Assembly (NCBI GenBank): GCA_002964805.2
Contig: PUDQ02000113.1
Coordinates: 620,001 to 684,000, forward strand
Source: Trametes villosa
Lineage: Eukaryota; Basidiomycota; Agaricomycetes; Polyporales; Polyporaceae
DNA: 64,000 nt
Reading direction: 5' to 3'
The notes beneath the pieces are model-generated. The model was not told where the DNA came from and made no database searches. It saw only the letters and a list, made by a program, of their open reading frames with translations. A program made the position numbers and the translations under genes. Numbering within the stretch: the stretch's first letter is position 1; each line of letters starts with the position of its first letter. Shown one piece after another: positions 46,221 through 56,852 of this stretch.

Positions 46221-48584
46221 ATGTCGATTCACTCGGTGACCACGTCGCAGCCGGAGAAGATCTCCTCGCCGTCGCTTGAGCATGTCTCTACCGCTCGCTC
46301 GACCACCAAGCGCCGCTGGGGAGTCGGAGACCGCCTCAGGCGTTTTCAGGAGAAGGTCTCCACCAGACATGGCTGGGTCGGAGACTACGACTACGCGTGG
46401 CTTTGCATGCCCACTGCTCCCTGGAGACTTGGACGCTCTCGCCCTAGGCAGACGCGGACAGGTCCGCCGTTCTATGCTCTCGACTCCGAGCTACCCATCA
46501 TCCTCGCGGCGGCCAGTGGCTTGCAGCATGCACTCGCTATGCTTGCAGGGCTCATCACCCCACCTATCATCTTCGCGAACGCGCTCAGTCTGGATGCGGA
46601 GACGTCTGCATATATGATTTCGGCGTCATTAATTGGCTGCGGTGAGCCCGGCCACTTGCTCCATCTCGTGCCGTGTGCTGATGTAGCATCACCCTAGGTA
46701 TCCTCAGTCTGGTCCAGATGTCACGGCTGAAGCTCTTCGGCAACTACTATCTTGGCACAGGCCTCATCTCAGTCGTCGGCACCAGTTTTGCGACGCTCAG
46801 TACAGCCAACGCCGTGCGTCCGCTCAACATATACTTTGTAGACGTGTCTGACAAGTGTTCTACAGATCTTCAACGCCATGTACGCAGATGGAACATGTCC
46901 GTCGACGGTTGCCGCCGATGGTACAGTCACGCGCGGTCCCTGTCCTGACGCCTACGGAATGGTTCTGGGTATGTCCACCTCTCTCATCTACGTGAGGGCT
47001 TGAAGCTCATGTTGTCATAGGGACGTCCATGATCTGCGCATTTCTCGAAATCTTCATGTCCTTCGTACCTCCAAGGATTCTGAAGCGCGTCTTCCCCCCT
47101 ATGGTCACTGGTTAGTCCCCAGTTTTGTAGTGCTTGAGACTGCTGCTAATGCATGGAATAGGCACGGTTATTGTCATGATCGGAGCCTCCCTCATCGGTT
47201 CCTCTGGCATCCCTAACTGGGGAGGTGGCTCCAACGACTGCTCTGGCCGCCCTGCATCTGGCTTCTTCGAGCTCTGCCCCAACATCGCTGCACCGCGCCC
47301 TCTGCCCTGGGGTTCTCCGGAGTTCATTGGTCTTGGCTTCCTCTCGTTCGTCAGCATCATCCTCACGGAGCTCTTTGGGTCACCGTTCTTGAAGAACATC
47401 TCCGTCATCGTTGGTCTGGCCGTTGGCTGCATTGTCGCGGGTGCGGCGGGATACATTGATGGCAGCAGCATCAAGAGCGCTCCTGCCATCACCTTCCTAT
47501 GGTGAGAGCGCAATTCGCATTATGATGTCTATGCATGCTAACATTTGTCAGGGTACATACATTCAAGATTCGCGTGTACGCCCCTGCTATCCTCCCGATG
47601 CTCGCCGTGTATGGTACGGAACCCTCCGTTGTGATTTAAAGGATTAGCTTTCTTAACAGGTCTAACTCGCAGTCTCGCTCGCAATGGAGGCTATCGGAGA
47701 TATCACTGCGTCTGCGGAGGTTTCTCGAGTATCAGTGGTCGGAGAAGAGTTCGACTCTCGCATTCAGGGAGGGGTTCTGGTTCGTCACTCAACCCTCTTC
47801 CGAGTGCGTCTCCCTGACATCCTGTCTAGAGCGACGGCATCGGCGGTTTCCTGTCTGCCCTGTTCACGGTGACGCCACTGTCAATCTTCGCACAGGTACG
47901 CTCTTCCCTGCACAGTGCACACGGAACCTCATCAGCAACTTACCTGGTCGTGGCTTGTAGAACAACGGTGTTATCGCGATCACTCGGTGTGCGAACCGCA
48001 CAGCGGGACGCTTCTGCTGCTTCTTCCTCATTCTCTTCGGTGTCCTCGGCAAGATTTCCGGCGTCTTCCTAGCCAGTATGTTCCTTCCAACTACCATCAT
48101 TCACGCTCATCCACTCACCATGCCGCTCCGTAGTCCCAAACCCCGTCCTAGGCGGGGTAACGACGTTCCTGTTCGCGACGGTCGCGACGTCGGGCGTGCG
48201 CGTGCTCGCGTACAACCGCTTCACGCGGCGGGACCGCTTCGTGCTCGCCGCCGCGTTCTCGTTCGGGATCGGGGACCTGCTCGTCCCGACGATCTTCACG
48301 CACCTCTTCGACAGCGTGCGCAGCCCGAACAAGGGCCTCCAGGGCCTCTTCGACTCGATCACGATCGTGCTCAGCACCCCTTGTGCGTACCCTCTCTCCG
48401 GCTCGAATGTAAGGGGAGCTCGATGCTGACGCTGAGTTTGGGGACAGTCTTGATTTCGGGCTTGGTTGCGCTCGTGCTGAACCTTATACTGCCGCAAGAG
48501 GACGCGGAGGATGATGACGATGTCGTGGAGGTCGTGGATGTAGAGGCGCATCCGAACAGCAAAGAGAAGGAACTGCATATCTAA
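46221..48584 (+). CDS. NCS2/NAT xanthine-uric acid:H+ symporter (UapA/UapC-like)
   Basis: Eleven exons (46221-46641, 46698-46813, 46866-46968, 47021-47110, 47162-47501, 47552-47613, 47673-47779, 47830-47895, 47961-48075, 48134-48382, 48448-48584) encode 601 residues. The protein imports purines with protons across the plasma membrane. Key marks: the TM1 QH pair in SGLQHALAMLAGLITPP, the TM8 segment AMEAIGDITASAEVSRV with the substrate-contacting Glu, and the NAT signature in TM10 as QNNGVIAITR (consensus QNxGxxxxT[R/K/G]). The N-terminus is hydrophilic (about 90 residues) and the C-terminus acidic (DAEDDDDVVEVVDVEA), where ubiquitin-dependent turnover signals usually lie. Xanthine and uric acid are the likely substrates by resemblance to UapA, not shown by the sequence alone. 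Confidence 0.92.
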
Positions 48585-48643
48585 CGCACAGGATGATTGT
48601 ATTACACTTATAGGTATAATGGATGGGACCGCCCTTGGAATGT

Positions 48644-49849
48644 CTACCGTACGCCCGAGACCGCCCATGCGCCCCTCACGACACCGGCGAACAGCAGCGC
48701 CACGACTCGCCAGCCACACCACAGGATAGTGCCGACGACAGCCACAACCGCGTTGAAGAGGATCCCAGGCAGCGCGAGGATGGGGAGCACGATACAGCGC
48801 CATACGCCGTAAGCCCCCAGCACCAACGCGATGGTTGTCAGCATCGAGCGTGCCGTCTCCTCTGCGACGATCTGCCTGAGCTCCGTCTTCTGCCGCGTGA
48901 ACTCCTGCCTCATCACCAGTAGGCAGCGCATCAGCTGCCGCACCTCATACGCTTCCTCATCCCTCTCCCGTCGAGGTTCGGGTTCGGGTGGCGACCTTCT
49001 CCCTGCAGCCCTAGGCCCCCAAAACTCGAAGAAGGCCTCATCTTGCGCATCTATATGCTCCCGCGCGCCCCCAGCCTGCGCCTGGGGCCGCAACCGCGCA
49101 AGCACCTCCTCGAGGCCGTCGTCCACGTCTGGCCGCGGGGACACCTCGACCTCCGGGGCGGGCGTGTCGGGCGGCGCGCCATGCGCCGCCAGGAAATCCC
49201 TGAACGCAGGCACGTCCTCGACGCCCACATCCTCGAACTGCGTGACCTCGTCCGCGGGCTCGCGCGCGCGGTACCCGAACATCGTCCCCGCCCACGGCGT
49301 GTGCGCGCGCCCCCCAGTGAGCGCGCGCGCGGCGCGGTTGGGCGGCGCGTCGTAGAGCGCGAAGCAGTCGTCGAAGGCGAGGTAGAGGCGCGTGCGCGGC
49401 GCGCCCGGGGGTGCGGGCTCGACGGGGCCGATGGGGAGCGAGGTCACGGTGAGCGTGTGGAGGAGCGCGGTGAAGTCGATGTGGTGGTCTTCGCGTCCGG
49501 GCGGGCCGGAGTCGATGCGGCATTCGGTTTGGACGATACGAGGGGCATCTTCGTCGGTTGGGAAGAGCAGCACGCTGAGCGAGCGCGTGCCCGGGCGTTG
49601 AGGTTGTGGTGTTTGGGGTGCCTGTGCCTTGCATTCCGTTTTGTGGTGCTGTACATCCTGAAGGTGAGGTCGACGGTTAGCTGAAGGAGAAGACAAGCAA
49701 ACGGCTGGCGAACTGACGTTGAGCTGGTGGATCCGGGTACAGTAGTAGGTCGTTTTGCAGCGCGAGCAACGCAGGTTATCAGACCCTAGGGCCATACAGG
49801 CTGGGTACGCGCAGAACCCGGCGTGTTGCTGCCTTCCCTTGGGATCCAT
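48644..49849 (-). CDS. MYND zinc-finger protein with C-terminal membrane segments
   Basis: Two exons (49849-49718, 49657-48644) encode 381 residues. The N-terminal MYND finger reads CAYPACMALGSDNLRCSRCKT then YYCTRIHQLNDVQHHKTEC, with all Cys/His ligands present and split by the single intron. MYND fingers bind proline-rich peptides. A middle region (LSVLLFPTDEDAPRIVQTEC ... YLAFDDCFALYD) is shared in outline with the next gene upstream (50499-51295). The last 75 residues add two hydrophobic stretches (TTIALVLGAYGVWRCIVLPI; VVAVVGTILWCGWRVVALLF), so the protein is probably tail-anchored. The start is the first true ATG (MDPKGRQQHAGF). It converges on the permease gene with 59 bp between stops. 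Confidence 0.85.
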   Translation of the reverse strand: MDPKGRQQHAGFCAYPACMALGSDNLRCSRCKTTYYCTRIHQLNVSSPAVCLSSPSANRRPHLQDVQHHKTECKAQAPQTPQPQRPGTRSLSVLLFPTDEDAPRIVQTECRIDSGPPGREDHHIDFTALLHTLTVTSLPIGPVEPAPPGAPRTRLYLAFDDCFALYDAPPNRAARALTGGRAHTPWAGTMFGYRAREPADEVTQFEDVGVEDVPAFRDFLAAHGAPPDTPAPEVEVSPRPDVDDGLEEVLARLRPQAQAGGAREHIDAQDEAFFEFWGPRAAGRRSPPEPEPRRERDEEAYEVRQLMRCLLVMRQEFTRQKTELRQIVAEETARSMLTTIALVLGAYGVWRCIVLPILALPGILFNAVVAVVGTILWCGWRVVALLFAGVVRGAWAVSGVR

Positions 49850-50498
49850 CGCGAATGGGGTCTTTGCTGGTAGTGGCAAGAGTTGAACGTGTCACTGGGT
49901 TCCCTCTGGGCTATAAGACTGTGCAGCCCATGAACTGCTTACCGCAGCTGACGTTGCAGTGCGGATGCGCATGGCGAAGGTGCTGAAGAGAAGGCATAAC
50001 GCTACGCAGCGGGACGGGAAAGGCGTGCTCGGCGAAGCAAAATGAATGCCGGGTTCGGATCTTCCAGCAGAGCTTCATGAATGTGGGTGACCTCGCTGAT
50101 TTTGTGGGCGAAGACCGCTTACGATCGAGCGCACCGCCCGAGGATATGAAGGCATGCCTACCCGAAGTAATGTGTGTGGCGCGGATCTGCATCTGAGGAG
50201 TATCGGTGCACGTCCTCGCGAAGACGTCGAAGTGCCCTTTAGTTGCATCTGCGCGCAATCTAACAAGGTTTGATACGTCTGGCGAAGCCTGTAGGCGTGC
50301 TGGTACGCGCAACACGCCTTCTGTGGACATGTTGACTGCGAGCCGGCCAGCACCTCGCCTGCTCTGAGAGCGAGGGCACAGGTATCCTAAAGCATAAGCA
50401 TAGCATTATGATGTTGCAACATAGGTTGGCGGGACATAACGGACATACTATTCATACAAACACTGCGCACAATGCCCATCGGGCCGCGAGTGGCTGGA
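49850..50498. other. Region between the two MYND genes
   Basis: Holds the promoter of the downstream MYND gene and the 3' end of the upstream one. An uninterrupted minus-strand frame of 139 codons (50330-49911) has no recognisable motif and I do not call it a gene. Confidence 0.45.
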
Positions 50499-51295
50499 CT
50501 ACCGCAGCGGTCCCCCTTCACCCCCGACCCATCTCGGATTGTCAAACCTAGATGTAATGACATCTGCCGAGGCGCTGGAGTGAAGAATGAGGACGTCCGG
50601 GAGGGCAGGGGCGCGCCGCGTTCCGAACTCCTTGAAGTACGTGACGAAGGGCGTGAGGTCCTGCTCCGTGACGTCGAAGTACTGGATGAACTTCGTCGTC
50701 GGCTCGCGGAGGCGGACGCCGATCACGTTCCCGTGCCAGGAAAGCTCGTTGCGCCCCTCGGAGTACCGGCGCACGCAGAGGTTGTCCGGGTCGTCGTTGT
50801 GCGACTGGGGCGCGAGCGCGAGGTAGAGCCGGCTGTGGGGTTTGGACGACCGTCGCGTCGATCCGATTGCGCCGTAGACGATCTCGGAGGAGTCGATGAG
50901 CGAGGACAAGTCCATCCACTCCTCGCGAAGGCCGTGGTGGATGTCGCTCATTCTGAGGCGGCACTGGACGGTAATGATTTGGGGAGGAAGGCCGTTCGCC
51001 GGGAAGAGCATGACCTGGACTTCCTTGCGCTCGTCGCTGGGAATCGACCGCTGCACCGCGTCGGACACCACGGGCCCGGGATTGGTGCATTGCTTCTTGT
51101 GCTCCCTCATACCCTGTTAGACGGTGAGTGGCACGTGGCTAGTATTTCAGCAGCGATACTGACCGCAATCTGGTGTTGGCGAGTGCAATAAGACACGTCC
51201 TTGCACCGTGAACAAACATTCTCTTTGCGGGGGGTAGCGGGACACCCTGGTAGTGCACAAATTGGCTTGCTGTTCTGATGGCGTACGTGCTCCAT
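50499..51295 (-). CDS. MYND zinc-finger protein, tandem paralogue
   Basis: Two exons (51295-51164, 51113-50499) encode 248 residues. The MYND finger reads CALPGCPATPRKENVCSRCK then YCTRQHQIAGMREHKKQC with complete ligands. The rest resembles the neighbouring MYND gene: VQVMLFPANGLPPQIITVQC, RLYLALAP, WHGNVIGVRLREPTTKFIQY. Both genes have a first coding exon of exactly 132 nt and an intron at the same place in the finger, which supports tandem duplication. This copy lacks the membrane tail of its neighbour. Function unknown; such short MYND proteins are numerous in Agaricomycetes. Its start lies 562 bp from the divergent EMC3 start. Confidence 0.85.
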
Positions 51296-51857
51296 GGTGT
51301 GGATTCTGTGGGCACTAGAGAGGTCGTGGTAGTACAGAGCAGAGAAGTAAGAAGGCCAGCAGGGAAGACTCAGGGGCTATTTATTGTGAGCGCGAATGGG
51401 CCGTCTTGTGATTGTCCCATTGTAGGACCCCCAAGGATGGACTTGAAGAACGCAATGCAGTATTTCATCGCAATAGTGCCGTTTGGCTGGAACCAAGAGT
51501 CCATTCCGAGTGAGGTAGTACAGAACTAGACGAGTATCCTCGAATCACCAGTGCTAGAGCATACCCGCCATTTGACATCGCGCGGAGGTTATGCCATCCC
51601 GAGGCCAGGGGATCGCACGAGGGGTTGACTTGGTGGTTGAATGTCCCGTAGCTCAGCGCTTACGACTATGTTCTCTGAGGAGGACGATGCACAGATAGCA
51701 GGAGAGGATAAGCACAGGGGCTCGGAGAGAGACCAGGGAATGAAGCCAGCTGAGATGGACGTATGTGTCGAAGCGCGATGTGGATGAGCGCCCGCGGTCA
51801 ATGCGTATACGCGTCGCGGCAAGTGCCGGCGCCCTCTAGCTGCTGCCTCCTGCCAAC
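51296..51857. promoter_or_regulatory. Divergent promoter region between MYND gene and EMC3
   Basis: No gene seen between the opposite-facing starts. Short open frames lack splice context or motifs. Confidence 0.5.
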
Positions 51858-53071
51858 ATGTCGAGCTCTACGTATGTCTCCGTTCCGTACCTCAGACGCG
51901 TTATTGGCCAACTGGAACTATTCTGACATGTGCGGAACAACAGAGTCTCGCTGTATCTCGACCCGCAAATACGGGATTGGGTCCTGTTCCCAATCACCGT
52001 GGTTATGGTACGTCGTGCGGTTAGACTCCTCATCCTCGAGTGCTCACCACATGTAACCCTCTAGATTCTAGTGGGCATCTTGAGGCACTACGTGGTTCTC
52101 CTGCTGCAGTCACCGCCCAAGAAACAGCCGCGTAATGCTGTTCGGGAACAGTGCGTTCCATACCATTCCCGCCGAGGAAGCTGCTCACTTAGCGGCCCAC
52201 CACGCAACTCAGGCGTGCCCTCGTCCGCTCCCAAATTCTCCGCGCCACGTCTGCAAACTCCCCGCTCCCACCCTCGTACTACAAGGCGGTTTCACAATAT
52301 CTCTCGCAAGCGTTCGCGGACGGCACTTACCTCAAGGATGGCCCGCCGCAGGGCGACGCGCCCGCGAGCACACCGCCCAACCCGCTGACGGACCCGAACG
52401 CGATGGAGGGCATGATGGCCGGCATGAAGACGCAGATGGTGATGATGGTCCCGCAGATGGTCATCATGGGCTGGATCAACTTCTTCTTCCAGGGCTTCGT
52501 CCTCAGTGAGTCCTTCTGCGCTTCTCCGCGCCCCCTTCGACCGCGTCTGATCGCGCGAGCTCTCTCCTCCGACCGCGTCTACCACTCGCACCGGCACCCA
52601 TGTGACGCTGCCTTCCCTGTCTAGTCAAGCTGCCCTTCCCGCTCACGCTTGGGTTCAAGAGCATGCTCCAGCGCGGGGTGGAGACACCTGACATGGACGT
52701 CCGCTGGGTCTCCTCGCTCTCCTGGTACTTCCTCAACTTCTTCGGCCTGAACGGTCTCTACCGGCTCATCCTCGGGAACGAGAACTGTATGTCTCTTCCA
52801 TCTGCACCCTCTTGCTGCAGCCGCTGAAAGGCTGTCCTGCTTCGCGTTCTATTCCCTCTTAGCCGCCGATTCGTCGCGCGACATGAACTCGCCGTTCGCC
52901 GCCGCTGCGGCTGCCGCGCCCCAGCCAGGCCAGGCACAGGACTACAACAAGCTGTTCAAGGCCGAGCGTGATAACCTCGAGTTCTCAGAAGGCCTGCATA
53001 CGTGGGTAGCGCAAGACGTCGAGACGCGCATCCTGCAGAAGTACGGTAGGTTATCCGCGGATGCGAAGTGA
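51858..53071 (+). CDS. EMC3: ER membrane protein complex subunit 3
   Basis: Six exons (51858-51871, 51944-52007, 52065-52150, 52213-52505, 52625-52786, 52863-53071) encode 275 residues. EMC3 is the Oxa1/YidC-like core subunit that inserts membrane proteins into the ER. The first coding exon has only 14 nt. Marks: [21 protein letters not shown] (TM1), [30 protein letters not shown], the Met-rich [20 protein letters not shown] leading into TM2, [18 protein letters not shown], and [20 protein letters not shown] (TM3). The C-terminal tail is Ala-rich then acidic. Length is normal. It converges on NCS1 with 256 bp between stops. Confidence 0.95.
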
Positions 53072-53327
53072 TGCCTGGACGCAGCGGTTATTATCCATAA
53101 TGATAAGCCTCAATAACATACATTCGCTGTCGTCTAAAACACCAAGATACATCATTACTGTTCGTACAGCTCCAAGCCGGAGTCCCTCCCAATGCTGTTG
53201 ACGAGACGTGAATGGTATGGTCGCCAAGGGAACACCTGCCCGCGAAGGTGTGAGCACGGCTCTCGCGGACGTGCGGATGATCGACGTACCTCAAACTCAT
53301 GGAAACCGCGACGTGCTGCTGACGCCT

Positions 53328-54216
53328 CTATACTAGCCCGTCGTATAGTGACAGGGCCTACGCTTTGATCAGCCCTGCGCGCACGCCCCGTGTTCGGAAC
53401 ACACTCACTTGTACGATCGTCGGGTCCTGCTTGCTGCCCTCCACGAACTCGTCGTAGGTCAGCTTAGCGTCCTTGTCCCGGTCCATGTTCTTGAAGATTT
53501 TGTCGACGCGCTGAGCGGCGGGAAGGTTCAGCATACGTTCATGATGTGCACTCGTCCGACAGTCGCGCACCTTCTCGGGCGTGTCCTCGTCCACCGGCAG
53601 CCTGACCATCTGCCCGGTCATCTTGTAGATGGACTGCACGATCTGCAGCATCTCCTGATACGTGATGAAGCCATCGCCGTCGATGTCATATAGCTGGAAT
53701 GCCCCTAGCGCGCGGCGCGTCGAAGTCACCACCTGGCGGCAGGCACATTGTGGCGCAACTCACATTTCAGCTTCTCGTCTAGCCGGCCGCGGCTCGTGAC
53801 GCTGAGCGCGCAGATGAACTCCTTGAAGTCGATCGTGCCGTTCTTGTTCTCGTCAAAGACGTTGAAGACGTAGTCCGCGAACTCGCCCGGGTCGCCGAAG
53901 GGGAAGAACTGCTTGTATATTCGGCTGAACTCGGCCTTGTCGAGCTGGCCGGAGGGGCAGTCCTTGAGGAAGCCTTTGTACCTGCGCACAAAGAGGGCGA
54001 GCGGGAGAAAGGAGCGCGGCGGTGAGACACTGGGAGGACATATATCGAGATCGGCGCGGGCGTCACGTACCACTGTTGGAGTTCTCGCTTGTCGACTGGA
54101 GGACAAACGGCTCGTGAGTGCGTGCGTCACGGCGTGCGGGGGCCGCACGCACAGTAGGTGTGTTTCTGGAGATCTGCGAGTTGTTCCGGCGAGAGTTTGC
54201 TCTGCGACTTGCCCAT
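53328..54216 (-). CDS. NCS1: Frequenin / neuronal calcium sensor 1 homologue
   Basis: Six exons (54216-54153, 54095-54071, 53981-53764, 53704-53571, 53510-53409, 53357-53328) encode exactly 190 residues, the family length. It starts [13 protein letters not shown], an N-myristoylation signal. EF1 is degenerate with the conserved CPSG ([18 protein letters not shown]); EF2 ([12 protein letters not shown]), EF3 ([12 protein letters not shown]) and EF4 ([12 protein letters not shown]) keep calcium ligands. The C-terminus is ALSLYDGLV. In yeast Frq1 activates the PI4-kinase Pik1 at the Golgi. Exon 2 is 25 nt. It is divergent from the Cys-rich gene at 54903. Confidence 0.95.
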
Positions 54217-54902
54217 GGTGTGGAGGAGACGAGGAGAGGAGGAGGTGGGCGCGCCAGCCTGCGAGCCGCGAGCAGATCTATCGCCCGGCGCCCCCAAGGC
54301 GGTGAACGCGCCAAGGGACGCGCGCGTCATGCCTCCCGATAAGTCCTCATTCGGGGCTTATCCCGCAAATCCCACCCCCGCCCGCGACATTGTCCGCCAG
54401 TCGCCGGCCGCAGACGAGCACGCCGCGCGGGAGGGGGCGTACAGCCCCGGGCAGGGGTCGTCTTGGCTGCGGGGTCCGCGAGGGGGCCGCCCGCAGCGCA
54501 CTGCGCGGGGGGGAATTGCGGTGGATTTGGCGGATAAGGGTAATGTAAGGCGGGGTGATGTGCGGGCGGGACGGGGAGCACGCTGCTGCCTCGAGGCAGG
54601 GAGGAGAGAAAGGAAGCTGGGATCTCGTTCAGCTGCGTCGAACCGCCATCGCGAGCCCGGGGCAGTCTTGCAAGTCAGTCCAACCGCCCTCTCGCCCTCG
54701 CCCTTGGTTTATCGCGGCGAACTTATATGACTCGCGTAAATGGACTTGATCAGCTACGTGAACAGGAACCGCATGCATTTCCCTTCTTCCTCCTCCTTCC
54801 CAGTACAAATACCTCTATACCCCTTTTCTGGCTCTCTCTCTGCCGTCCTGCTCGCCTCCCCTCGCCCTCTCCCGCCGCCGCTCGATCCCTCCCTCGCCCG
54901 CA
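54217..54902. promoter_or_regulatory. Divergent promoter region between NCS1 and the Cys-rich gene
   Basis: 686 bp of GC-rich sequence. On the plus side, positions about 54780-54902 are a long pyrimidine-rich leader (CT runs) before the ATG. No gene seen. Confidence 0.5.
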
Positions 54903-56422
54903 ATGTGCTATGCAGTAGGCTCTATCCAGCAGGCGACTAGCACCTGCCCCATGTGCAAGGTCTTCAAGCCCAGCGCCTCCAGGTATACACACCCCGCTCC
55001 CTCTCTCATGTCTGGCGCCCACATCTCGCCTATCCAGGTGTCCCCACATCAAGGAGACATGCTCAAACACCACAAACCACCCCCGCCACGACGTGATGTT
55101 CCTCAAGAACGCTGAGGGTTAGTCCCGCCACCCGCCCCTCCACCCGTTATCGCCGGGGCCTAACCTCAGATCGGCCTCCAGTACAGACCTTCAACGGCTG
55201 CGGCTACTGCAAGGTACGGCGTCGGCGCCATTCCTCCCCAGATCGTCCGTAGCTGAACCGTAGCGGCCAGTGGGCGAAGACGAACCCTCCCCCTCGTCTC
55301 GCGGGCTACCAGAACCCGGGCTGGCCGGGCTGCTGCCGCCCGCCCAACCCGAGCGAGTACAAGTTCATTGGTGCGGCAGACTGGCCCACCGTCAGTCTCG
55401 TCCATCACATCCCCATCCCGCCCGAGATCAAGGCTATCCTCGACGGCATCACCGCCCCCCGCGGCGCATCCCCCCTCGCCACCAGCCCGACCGGGACGGT
55501 CCGCAGCGCCACCGTGCAGACGAGTGCGCCGGCCATGTCGCGGCGACCGAGCTACAACGTCGCGAGCCCGACCAGAAACGAGCCGACGGCGGCGAAGGCG
55601 GTCGCCACCAAGGGTCGCTCGGGCGGGAGCCCCCAGCAGGTGTCCGTCTCGCTCTCGAGCAACCCCCGTGGCGCGGTGGCAGATGGCGCGATGGCATCGC
55701 TCTCGAAGGCAGCGACGCTCGAGCAGCATCAGAGCACCCGTCGGTCGGCTATGGACGTCTTCGCGGAGAAGCGTCCGGATCCATCGAATACCACACAGCA
55801 TTCCCCAGGGCGTAAACATGCCGAGCTGAGTGGCTCGCTCGCCCGCCGCAGCTCTGAGCGCCGTCCATCCATATCAGCCTCCCCGCCATCCGCACCCGCC
55901 GCCAAGGGCGCGAGTGATGCCACTCCCGTGCGTCGTCGCACTGCACCCTCAACTCCCAGCGCGCCAGTCGCCATCCTCCCTCAGACGAGTCGCCCTGCAG
56001 AGCGCCCTGCTGCCGAGCCCAAGCGCGGGAGCCCCCTTGAGGAGGCCGTCGAGAAGATGAGCCTATCATCCAGTGCCTCCAGCAGCAGCAGCGGGAGTAG
56101 CTCGGAAACCACGGTCATCTCCGACGGTGGCTTCACCGACTACTTGTCCGATGAGTCTGAGGCGGAGCTGCAGCGGCAGGCAGAGGCGAAGGCGGCCGTC
56201 CAGGCACAGAACCAGCTCGAGGAGCTGGAGTTCAAGGCTGCGCGCCAGCAGCTCGCGCATGTCGACCTCCGGCCGCCCAAGTCCTGGAGAGGCGACCTCA
56301 ACAACAGCACGCCACGGTCGCAGCTCGCCGCCGGCCGCACGACGTCGTCTTACGGGCAGCCATTTGCCGCCGCTCCGGCGTACGCCGCCAGCGCCGCTGC
56401 GTCCACTCATTCGCGGGGATAG
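54903..56422 (+). CDS. Protein with N-terminal Cys/His-rich module and long disordered tail, unknown
   Basis: Four exons (54903-54982, 55038-55117, 55182-55213, 55271-56422) encode 447 residues. The three small first exons build a Cys/His-rich module: MCYAVGSIQQATSTCPMC, then CPHIKETCSNTTNHPRHD, GCGYC and PGWPGCCRPP, possibly a zinc ribbon of about 100 residues. The remaining 340 residues are low in order: Ser/Pro/Ala-rich, many RRxS-type sites, a serine run (SSSASSSSSGSSS) and one helical stretch (ESEAELQRQAEAKAAVQAQ). I do not recognise the family. The acceptor of exon 4 at 55270 was chosen because the AG at 55260 shifts the frame. The start is the first ATG after the pyrimidine-rich leader and could be off if a further upstream exon exists. 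Confidence 0.7.
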
Positions 56423-56852
56423 GGTGCCGGGGGTTCACTCGTGTACGAAGGGAATACGAGGGGGAGAACTGAGAACTGTATCACTGAAGAGCTGGGACAC
56501 TGGGTTTCACGCACTGACATACCATGCACTACCATCTAACACTGCTGTATTTCCTGTGTTTCCATAGCTAGGCGCCAGCCTCTGTAGCAGGCCCGTCTGA
56601 CTGTATGTATGGCTTACCTCAATCGCAAGTTCTGTTGTGCTCTGCTCTCTTGGTCTGCGTCCTTTGGCTGGTTTGCTGCCCTTCTAGACCTGTGCCTCGC
56701 CAGAGCGAATACAGAGCCCGATTGAGCTCTGGAGGACAGGGAGCCGGTTCGGTAGCACGGCACACGTGACAGCTATAACGCGATAGCAGGCGGATGGCGC
56801 GCGTGCTGCAGCGACGCCCGAGCCGCTCCTCCCTGTCCTCTACCACCAACTG
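56423..56852. other. Intergenic region before the PROPPIN gene
   Basis: 430 bp holding the 3' end of the Cys-rich gene and the PROPPIN promoter. Nothing else seen. Confidence 0.5.

Noticed and set aside
49911..50330. 139-codon minus-strand frame between the MYND genes
   Set aside because: It shows no motif, no MYND ligands and no similarity to its neighbours; it fits better as promoter and untranslated sequence.
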